A stretch of 6,146 nucleotides of DNA from positions 1 through 6,146 of the forward strand of contig JAUYSE010000112.1 in assembly GCA_030696465.1 (NCBI GenBank). The letters run 5' to 3'. Numbering within the stretch: the stretch's first letter is position 1; every line of letters begins with the position of its first letter. Under the pieces are notes generated by a model. It worked only from the letters and a program-made list of their open reading frames with translations, was not told where the DNA came from and made no database searches. The translations under genes were made by a program, and so were the position numbers. Below, in pieces: positions 1 through 4,862 of the stretch. The DNA is from Legionellaceae bacterium. GTDB lineage: Bacteria; Pseudomonadota; Gammaproteobacteria; Legionellales; Legionellaceae.

Positions 1-259
1 TGAAGCGACACACGGAACCGCACCGCGCTATGCAGGTCAAGATAAAGTCAATCCTGGATCGCTTATATTATCTGCTGAAATGATGTTGCGACATATGGGG
101 TGGACCGAAGCAGCTGATTTAATTATACACGGAATCGAGGCCGCTATTTTAGCAAAAACAGTGACCTATGATTTCGAGCGTTTAATGACAGGTGCTACCT
201 GTGTGAGTTGTTCTGGCTTCGCAAAAGAAATAATAGCGCAGATGGGAAAAAATAGTTAA
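1..259 (+). CDS. icd: NADP-dependent isocitrate dehydrogenase, C-terminal 85 residues (5' end outside window)
   Basis: This is the tail of the TCA-cycle enzyme that converts isocitrate to 2-oxoglutarate plus CO2 with reduction of NADP+; it is cytoplasmic and normally a homodimer. Reading from base 2, 85 codons end at TAA 257-259. The visible part opens with the conserved THGTAP segment (visible residues 3-8), continues through AGQDKVNPGS and AEMMLRHMGWTEAADLI, and has VTYDFERLM near residues 54-62. The Tyr and Arg of that last motif (visible residues 56 and 60) correspond by alignment from memory to E. coli Tyr391 and Arg395, which contact the NADP 2'-phosphate, so NADP specificity is expected. 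The position equivalent to E. coli Lys344, a further 2'-phosphate contact, is Arg here (visible residue 9). The C-terminus is a few residues longer than in E. coli. Family assignment is very secure; the start, and phosphorylation by AceK, cannot be judged from this fragment. Confidence 0.97.
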   Translation, partial: EATHGTAPRYAGQDKVNPGSLILSAEMMLRHMGWTEAADLIIHGIEAAILAKTVTYDFERLMTGATCVSCSGFAKEIIAQMGKNS

Positions 260-280
260 AAATATTTTATATTTTTACTA
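253..280 (+). repeat. AT-rich imperfect inverted repeat overlapping the icd stop codon
   Basis: TAGTTAAAAATAT (253-265) can pair with ATATTTTTACTA (269-280) around a TTT loop. That gives nine consecutive A-T pairs, one bulged T at 256, then three more pairs including the only G-C. The left arm contains the icd TAA. It may act as a weak transcript end or mRNA-stabilising hairpin, but it has almost no G-C and no clean T-tract after it, so it is not a typical intrinsic terminator. The heptamer TTTACTA occurs in its right arm (274-280) and again at 286-292. No convincing -35/-10 pair is visible between icd and clpS: TATAAA at 302-307 has no well-spaced -35 partner. Whether clpS has its own promoter here is therefore undecided. 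Confidence 0.4.
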
Positions 281-310
281 GCTAATTTACTATTTTCCGT
301 CTATAAAAAT

Positions 311-350
311 AAGTAAGGGTGTATGATTTTAGTGGTTGAGAAGCACCATG
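311..350 (+). promoter_or_regulatory. clpS translation-initiation region with a competing upstream start
   Basis: The only purine-rich stretch that looks like a Shine-Dalgarno is AAGTAAGG (311-318). It sits four bases before ATG 323, which is out of frame with clpS. ATG 323 opens a 24-codon frame that runs through the clpS start and stops at TGA 395-397. The in-frame clpS candidates are TTG 336 (17 bases from AAGG, too far) and ATG 348 (preceded by GAGAAG at 338-343, a weak match). The short frame looks non-coding by content. It could lower clpS translation by competing for ribosomes, or be chance. ATG 348 remains the preferred clpS start on family length. Confidence 0.3.
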
Positions 351-665
351 GATACTGTGTTCACAAAAGAGGCGCATCAAACGTCGCTACAGATTGAAAC
401 GCAAAATGCGTTTCCCAAACAGTATCAGGTGATCTTGCTAAATGATGATTATACGCCGATGGAATTTGTAGTGGAGGTATTAAGACGTTTTTTTTATCTG
501 AGTGAAGACGTCGCAGTTGCAGTGATGTGGCAGGTGCACAAAGCTGGTAGGGCGGTATGCGGCGTTTTTACGAAAGATATTGCAGAGACTAAAGTAGCGC
601 AAGTGAATGCCTACTCTAGGTTGCATGAACATCCGTTGTTGTGTGTGATGCAGCCGGTATTGTAG
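348..665 (+). CDS. clpS: ClpS, adaptor of the ClpAP protease for N-end-rule substrates
   Basis: ClpS binds destabilising N-terminal residues (Leu, Phe, Tyr, Trp) of substrates and hands them to the N-domain of ClpA in the cytoplasm. With ATG 348 the protein is 105 residues, against 106 in E. coli, and key positions line up with a constant offset of two. These are the pocket signature Asn32-Asp33-Asp34 followed by YTPMEF (Met38 at the pocket gate) and His64 in the QVHKAG segment. The block CGVFTKDIAETKVAQVN (71-87) and the HEHPLLC ending (93-99) are also typical of the family. The first ~23 residues form the expected variable, flexible tail. A TTG at 336 would add four residues, but ATG 348 matches the family length better; its Shine-Dalgarno is weak (GAGAAG, 338-343). 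An eight-T run (488-495) encodes part of RRFFY. The gene lies directly upstream of clpA, its functional partner. Confidence 0.95.
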   Translation: MDTVFTKEAHQTSLQIETQNAFPKQYQVILLNDDYTPMEFVVEVLRRFFYLSEDVAVAVMWQVHKAGRAVCGVFTKDIAETKVAQVNAYSRLHEHPLLCVMQPVL

Positions 666-670
666 TGAAC

Positions 671-701
671 AGGAGCGGTAGACATGCGTGAGAGCATGTA
701 A
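671..701 (+). promoter_or_regulatory. Possible five-codon leader frame with hairpin in the clpS-clpA gap
   Basis: AGGAG (671-675) is followed, with an eight-base spacer, by ATG 684-686 and a frame of five sense codons (M-R-E-S-M) ending at TAA 699-701. Within it, ACATGC (682-687) and GCATGT (694-699) form a perfect six-pair stem with a six-base loop. The stop is four bases before the clpA ribosome-binding site, so a ribosome finishing this frame would be delivered to the clpA start. The frame cannot be an alternative clpA start because it is in another phase. The arrangement is seen directly; a role in setting the ClpS:ClpA ratio is inference, and a five-codon frame can easily arise by chance. 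Confidence 0.3.
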
Positions 702-703
702 CT

Positions 704-718
704 AAAGGAGTAACAGCA
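704..718 (+). promoter_or_regulatory. Strong clpA ribosome-binding site
   Basis: AAAGGAGT at 704-711 contains a near-perfect Shine-Dalgarno core (AAGGAG, 705-710) with an eight-base spacer to ATG 719. It fixes the clpA start and predicts that clpA is translated independently of clpS rather than only by coupling. Confidence 0.8.
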
Positions 719-2974
719 ATGTTAAATAAAGAACTTGAGTTCACTTTAAATCTTGCTTTCAAGGAAGCGAAGATGAAACGTCATGAGTTTATGACGGTTG
801 AACATTTGTTGTTGTCATTGTTGGATAATCCTGCCGCGGGGAATGTTCTGCAGGCCTGTGATGCAAATATTGAGGCGTTACGCCGCGATTTGATAGAATA
901 TATTGAAGCGACAACCCCCAAAATTCCAGCAGACGTCGTCGATCGTGAAACACAACCAACCTTGGCGTTTCAACGTGTATTGCAACGTGCAGTGTTTCAT
1001 GTGCAATCTGCAGGAAAATCAGAGGTTACTGGGGCAAACGTATTGGCCGCTATTTTTAGCGAACAAGAAAGCCAATCAGTCTATTTTCTTCGACGCGAAA
1101 ATGTGACGCGTTTAGATGTTCTCAATTATATTTCTCACGGAGTAACCAAATTCCATCAAAAAGAGTGGGAAGATCGTTCTACTGGTGATGAAGAAAATGG
1201 TGGCAATGAACAATGGGAATCTCCACTAGATAATTATTGCATTAATTTAAATCGTCGCGCTCGTGCGGGTAAAATTGACCCCTTGATTGGGCGGACCGAA
1301 GAAATGCAACGCTGTATTCAAGTATTGTGTCGTCGACGTAAAAATAATCCATTATTGGTTGGCGAGGCCGGCGTTGGAAAAACCGCAATTGCGGAAGGTC
1401 TGGCGCGCGCTATTGTGGATGGACATATCCCCGAAGCGATGGCCGGTTGCACGGTATATTCTTTAGATTTAGGGGCGTTACTCGCCGGGACAAAATATCG
1501 AGGCGATTTTGAAAAACGCTTGAAAGCCGTGTTAAAACAGCTGACCCAACAGGCTGGCTCTGTATTATTTATTGATGAAATTCATACCATCATTGGCGCT
1601 GGTGCTGCATCAGGTGGCGTGATGGATGCGTCTAACCTCATTAAGCCTTTATTGGCGAATGGTGAGTTGAAGTGTATTGGAGCGACCACTTATCAAGAAT
1701 ATCGAGGTGTTTTCGAAAAAGATCGTGCGTTGGCGAGACGATTCCAAAAAATTGATGTTTTAGAACCGAGCGTAGATGAAACCTTTGAAATTTTAAAAGG
1801 GCTTAAATCACGCTTAGAAGAGCATCATAATGTGAAATTCTCTATCCCAGCCTTACGCGCGGCGGTCGATCTTGCTGCTAAATATGTGAACGATCGTTTC
1901 TTACCAGATAAAGCCATCGATGTGGTAGATGAAGCAGGAGCGTACCAAAACTTACTCTCTGTGAGCAAACGCAAAAAAATTATTAGTGTGTCTGAAGTGG
2001 AGGAAGTCGTAGCGAAGATTGCACGCATTCCGGTGAAGAAAATTTCAGCCCAAGAAAAAGACACCTTGAAAAACTTAGATCGAGATTTAAAACTATTGGT
2101 GTATGGTCAAGATAAAGCGATTACCTCCCTCGCTTCAGCCATTAAGTTAGCGCGATCTGGCTTACGTGAACCGCAAAAACCAGTGGGATGTTTCTTGTTC
2201 TCTGGTCCTACCGGGGTGGGTAAAACAGAAGTGACACGTCAGTTGGCAAACCTATTGGGCATAGAGTTGTTGCGATTTGATATGTCAGAGTATATGGAAA
2301 AACACACGGTATCTCGTTTAATCGGCGCACCTCCAGGATATGTAGGCTTTGATCAAGGGGGCTTATTGACAGAAGCCGTGACGAAGCATCCACATGCGGT
2401 CTTGTTACTCGATGAAATTGAGAAAGCGCATCCAGATGTGTTTAACTTACTCTTGCAAATCATGGATCATGGTACGCTTACCGATACCAATGGCCGTCAT
2501 GCTGATTTTCGTCATGTGATTTTGGTCATGACCAGTAATGCTGGGGCGCATGAAATGAGTCGTAATAGTATGGGATTTACATTGCAAGATAATAGTACCG
2601 ATGCTTCAGAAGTGATTCGACGCCAGTTTACACCTGAGTTCCGTAATCGTTTAGATGCGATTATTCATTTTGATCCTTTAGATGTCAAAACGATTGGCTT
2701 GGTGGTGGATAAATTTATTATGGAACTAGAAGAACAACTGGGTAGCAAAGGCGTTACCTTGAAGGTAGATTTGGCGGCACGAGAATGGCTAGTAGAGAAT
2801 GGCTATGATAAAGCAATGGGTGCTCGTCCGATGGCACGTCTTATTCAAGAACACGTCAAAAAACCTTTGGCAGATGAGCTCTTGTTTGGTAGCTTAAGCA
2901 ATGGAGGACAAGTGACTCTAGAATTGCGGGAAGGAAAATTATACTTTGATACGCATAGAGAGGGCATTTGTTAG
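719..2974 (+). CDS. clpA: ClpA, AAA+ unfoldase subunit of the ClpAP protease
   Basis: This is a hexameric cytoplasmic ATPase that unfolds substrates and threads them into ClpP. The 751 residues (758 in E. coli) show the full class I Clp layout. There is a double Clp-N repeat at about 1-145, which is the ClpS docking domain, then an acidic, Gly-rich linker (~150-168) and two AAA+ modules. D1 has Walker A GEAGVGKT (215-222), pore-loop Tyr260, Walker B with Asp286-Glu287 and the arginine pair 340-341. D2 has Walker A GPTGVGKT (496-503), pore-loop Tyr541 in GYVG, Walker B Asp565-Glu566, FRNRLD (641-646) and sensor-2 GARP (701-704). All catalytic residues are intact. There is no ClpB-type middle domain. 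The ClpP-docking loop reads Met618-Gly619-Phe620, where E. coli has Ile-Gly-Leu. The end (GIC) lacks the basic, Ala-rich tail of E. coli ClpA. The stop TAG directly abuts the next gene's ATG. Confidence 0.98.
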   Translation: MLNKELEFTLNLAFKEAKMKRHEFMTVEHLLLSLLDNPAAGNVLQACDANIEALRRDLIEYIEATTPKIPADVVDRETQPTLAFQRVLQRAVFHVQSAGKSEVTGANVLAAIFSEQESQSVYFLRRENVTRLDVLNYISHGVTKFHQKEWEDRSTGDEENGGNEQWESPLDNYCINLNRRARAGKIDPLIGRTEEMQRCIQVLCRRRKNNPLLVGEAGVGKTAIAEGLARAIVDGHIPEAMAGCTVYSLDLGALLAGTKYRGDFEKRLKAVLKQLTQQAGSVLFIDEIHTIIGAGAASGGVMDASNLIKPLLANGELKCIGATTYQEYRGVFEKDRALARRFQKIDVLEPSVDETFEILKGLKSRLEEHHNVKFSIPALRAAVDLAAKYVNDRFLPDKAIDVVDEAGAYQNLLSVSKRKKIISVSEVEEVVAKIARIPVKKISAQEKDTLKNLDRDLKLLVYGQDKAITSLASAIKLARSGLREPQKPVGCFLFSGPTGVGKTEVTRQLANLLGIELLRFDMSEYMEKHTVSRLIGAPPGYVGFDQGGLLTEAVTKHPHAVLLLDEIEKAHPDVFNLLLQIMDHGTLTDTNGRHADFRHVILVMTSNAGAHEMSRNSMGFTLQDNSTDASEVIRRQFTPEFRNRLDAIIHFDPLDVKTIGLVVDKFIMELEEQLGSKGVTLKVDLAAREWLVENGYDKAMGARPMARLIQEHVKKPLADELLFGSLSNGGQVTLELREGKLYFDTHREGIC

Positions 2975-3706
2975 ATGTTGAGTGTGATTGTTATTGTTAA
3001 AAATGAGTCAAGGGTGATTCGTCGTTGTTTGGAGTCGGTGGCCTTTGCAACAGAATTGATTGTATTAGATTCTGGCAGTACAGATGATACTGTGGCCATC
3101 GCCCAAGAATTTACGTCACACGTGCACTCTACCGACTGGCAGGGCTACGGAGTTCAAAAACAAAGAGCCTTGGCGTTAGCGACCCAACCTTGGGTCTTGA
3201 ATGTCGATGCAGACGAGCTCGTAGATGGCGAATTACAAAAAGCAATCTTACAAGCAATAACTTCTGATGAATGGGATGCCTATCGCATCCCTATTCGTCT
3301 GTCTTTTTATGGTAAACAGTTACGTTTTTCAGGTAGTCCTACGCGACATGTACGCTTGTTCAAACGAGAAGGCGCCTATTATGCGCCTGATAAAGTACAT
3401 GAAAAAATTACGCTTCCAGCAAAAACACGTATTGCGCGTATCCCCCAAGCGATATGGCATGACTCTTATCGCGATCTTAGTCATGCTATTGAAAAAATGA
3501 ATAAATATTCGTCTTATAGTGCAGCAACACGTGCCAGGTCAGGGTATGGTGTGGGGCGCGCTATCTGTGGCAGTATATGGATGTTTTTTAGAAACTATAT
3601 ATTGCAAGGTAGTGTGTGGGATGGGAAAGCTGGCTTCGTGTTATCAGTGTTGGCGGCACAGGGAACGTTTTATCGTTATATGAAAATTTGTTATCCGGAT
3701 GTGTGA
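2975..3706 (+). CDS. Family 2 glycosyltransferase, WaaE/KdtX-like, probable LPS core glucosyltransferase
   Basis: A 243-residue GT-A fold glycosyltransferase, probably acting at the cytoplasmic face of the inner membrane. It begins with the GT2 hallmark SVIVIVKNE (3-11), has VLDSGSTDDT (30-39) for nucleotide-sugar binding, the subfamily segment DWQGYGVQKQRA (54-65) and the DxD metal motif in NVDADE (Asp78-Asp80). It continues with a VHEK segment (~141-144) and ends with the FRNY...WDGKAG...F..Y pattern typical of the WaaE/KdtX branch. Klebsiella WaaE adds a beta-1,4-glucose to LPS heptose I; that precise acceptor is inferred here, not shown. No clear transmembrane helix is seen, but the aromatic/basic C-terminus may associate with membrane. 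The ATG follows the clpA stop with no gap (TAGATG), and AGAGAGGG (2957-2964) inside clpA serves as ribosome-binding site, so translation is probably coupled to clpA. An LPS gene here is unusual. Confidence 0.88.
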   Translation: MLSVIVIVKNESRVIRRCLESVAFATELIVLDSGSTDDTVAIAQEFTSHVHSTDWQGYGVQKQRALALATQPWVLNVDADELVDGELQKAILQAITSDEWDAYRIPIRLSFYGKQLRFSGSPTRHVRLFKREGAYYAPDKVHEKITLPAKTRIARIPQAIWHDSYRDLSHAIEKMNKYSSYSAATRARSGYGVGRAICGSIWMFFRNYILQGSVWDGKAGFVLSVLAAQGTFYRYMKICYPDV

Positions 3707-3712
3707 GGAAAA

Positions 3713-4153
3713 ATGGGGGCAGATACAGTTGAGATGTATACGGATGGAGCCTGTAAGGGGAATCCGGGGAAAGGTGGATGGGGGGTTTTACTGCGTTATC
3801 AAGGGCATGAAAAAACCCTGAAAGGTGGTGAGGCATTTACCACCAATAATCGTATGGAGCTAACCGCCGCCATTCAAGGGCTTTTAAGTTTAACGCGTCC
3901 TTGTCAGGTAGATCTTTTTACTGACTCTCAATACTTACGTAAAGGCATGACCGAATGGCTATCAGGATGGAAGCGTTCTGGTTGGGTCAACTCTAAAAAA
4001 GAGCCCGTAAAAAATGTAGATTTATGGCAAGCGCTGGATAGTCTAAACTTACAACATCAAATATCTTGGCATTGGGTCAAGGGCCATTCAGGTCACCCAG
4101 AAAATGAGCTGGCGGATGCGCTCGCTAATAGCGCCATAGAGGAATTATCATGA
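3713..4153 (+). CDS. rnhA: Ribonuclease HI
   Basis: This enzyme cleaves the RNA strand of RNA-DNA hybrids, removing R-loops and helping clear Okazaki primers in the cytoplasm. At 146 residues (E. coli 155) it carries the complete catalytic set: Asp11 in YTDGAC, Glu49 in NNRMEL, Asp71 in FTDSQY and Asp135 in ENELADALA. His125 lies in the mobile WVKGHSGH loop. The basic handle region (WLSGWKRSGWVNSKKEPVKN, ~82-101) is retained, so this is the bacterial type I form able to bind hybrid through the handle. ATG 3713 lies six bases after the glycosyltransferase stop. The Shine-Dalgarno GAGG (3705-3708) overlaps that stop and has a short four-base spacer, which suggests coupling. The next in-frame ATG (Met8) would cut into the first beta strand, so it is rejected. 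In E. coli rnhA and dnaQ are divergent; here they are collinear and overlapping. Confidence 0.98.
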   Translation: MGADTVEMYTDGACKGNPGKGGWGVLLRYQGHEKTLKGGEAFTTNNRMELTAAIQGLLSLTRPCQVDLFTDSQYLRKGMTEWLSGWKRSGWVNSKKEPVKNVDLWQALDSLNLQHQISWHWVKGHSGHPENELADALANSAIEELS

Positions 4154-4824
4154 GACAAGTTGTTTTGGATACAGAAACCACGGGCTTAGATCCGATACAG
4201 GGACATAAGATTATTGAAATAGGTTGTGTAGAACTGCTGAATCGAAAACGTACAGGACGGCATTTTCATACTTATTTGAACCCAAAGCGTGCGGTAGATG
4301 AAGGTGCTTTTCGGGTGCATGGCTTGAGCAATAATTTTTTAGAGGATAAACCCTTATTTAAAGAGCGCATAGAAGATTTATTAGCGTTTATAGAGGGTGC
4401 TGAGCTAGTGATCCACAATGCATCCTTTGATATGGGTTTTTTGAATGCAGAATTTTTGGCGACAAAATGGCCAAAATCGGTATATGAATATGTGACGGTA
4501 CTGGATACCTTAGTGTTAGCGCGCGCGAAGCACCCAGGACAGCGCAATAATTTAGATGCACTCTGTAAGCGTTATGGAATACAGAACACGCATCGGCGTT
4601 TACATGGCGCCTTACTGGATGCTGAAATTCTAGTGGACGTCTACCTTGCCATGACCGGGGGGCAGATTGATTTTTTTGCACAAGAAGAAGAGAGTGCCTC
4701 TGAGATAAAATCGACCCCAGAGATGATTCCAAGCTTGCTTGCAAACGCCATAACTATCCCAGTGTCAGAAGAGGAGCGTGTTGCACACGAAGCGTATATG
4801 CAGAGATTATTAGAGGTGCGCTGA
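4150..4824 (+). CDS. dnaQ: DNA polymerase III epsilon subunit, 3'-5' proofreading exonuclease
   Basis: Epsilon removes misincorporated nucleotides within the Pol III core. The 224-residue protein (243 in E. coli) has the DEDDh exonuclease set: Asp7 and Glu9 in DTETTG, Asp94 in HNASFD, and His152/Asp157 in HGALLDAE. After the exonuclease domain comes GGQIDFFAQ (170-178), at the place where E. coli has QTSMAF, the weak beta-clamp motif; here QIDFF is close to the general clamp consensus QL(S/D)LF. An acidic linker follows, and then a C-terminal segment VSEEERVAHEAYMQRLL (~204-220) similar to the E. coli alpha-binding tail. ATG 4150 overlaps the rnhA stop as ATGA, with GAGGAA (4139-4144) five bases upstream, so the two are almost certainly translationally coupled. 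G6 (4657-4662) and T7 (4671-4677) runs flank the clamp motif. The identity is very secure; it is a proofreading subunit and not an RNase T or DinG-type exonuclease. Confidence 0.97.
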   Translation: MRQVVLDTETTGLDPIQGHKIIEIGCVELLNRKRTGRHFHTYLNPKRAVDEGAFRVHGLSNNFLEDKPLFKERIEDLLAFIEGAELVIHNASFDMGFLNAEFLATKWPKSVYEYVTVLDTLVLARAKHPGQRNNLDALCKRYGIQNTHRRLHGALLDAEILVDVYLAMTGGQIDFFAQEEESASEIKSTPEMIPSLLANAITIPVSEEERVAHEAYMQRLLEVR

Positions 4825-4836
4825 AAGACACTGTAA

Positions 4837-4854
4837 GTTGGGCCTTGGCCCAAC
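4837..4854. terminator. Perfect GC-rich palindrome between converging dnaQ and slt, candidate bidirectional terminator
   Basis: GTTGGGCC (4837-4844) and GGCCCAAC (4847-4854) are exact reverse complements separated by TT. A realistic fold is a seven-pair stem with a CTTG loop. It sits 12 bases after the dnaQ stop and 8 bases from the slt stop, in a 38-base gap between converging genes, which is where a shared transcription end is expected. Neither side has the run of T that an intrinsic terminator normally needs (the plus side continues AAGCGATC; the minus side continues TTACAGTG). It may instead work with Rho, as a 3'-end processing barrier, or as an anti-collision block. Confidence 0.5.
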
Positions 4855-4862
4855 AAGCGATC

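Noticed and set aside
302..307. TATAAA as a -10 box for clpS
   Set aside because: No -35-like hexamer lies 16-18 bases upstream; the TTTACT candidates are 10 and 22 bases away.
336..347. TTG 336 as the clpS start, adding four residues
   Set aside because: There is no Shine-Dalgarno at usable distance, and ATG 348 gives 105 residues with a constant offset to E. coli ClpS. It is kept only as a minor alternative.
488..495. Eight-T run in clpS as a programmed slippage site
   Set aside because: It encodes the family-typical Phe-Phe pair in frame, and no useful alternative product is evident, so it is probably just AT-rich codon use.
903..1106. Alternative plus-strand frame inside clpA (67 codons)
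   Set aside because: It overlaps the conserved Clp-N domain in another phase with no motif or initiation signal.
1825..2393. Antisense open frames within clpA (1825-2064 and 2208-2393)
   Set aside because: They are fully covered by conserved AAA+ coding sequence and show no family resemblance.
3267..3836. Overlapping frames in the glycosyltransferase-rnhA region (3267-3500 plus, 3588-3836 minus)
   Set aside because: They are shadows of two well-conserved genes. The minus frame spans the junction but has no recognisable domain.
4388..4744. Open frames antisense to dnaQ (118 codons, also 4272-4547 and 4641-4856)
   Set aside because: They lie opposite a gene with all catalytic motifs intact, have no recognisable domain and no good ribosome-binding site, and read like low-information shadow frames.
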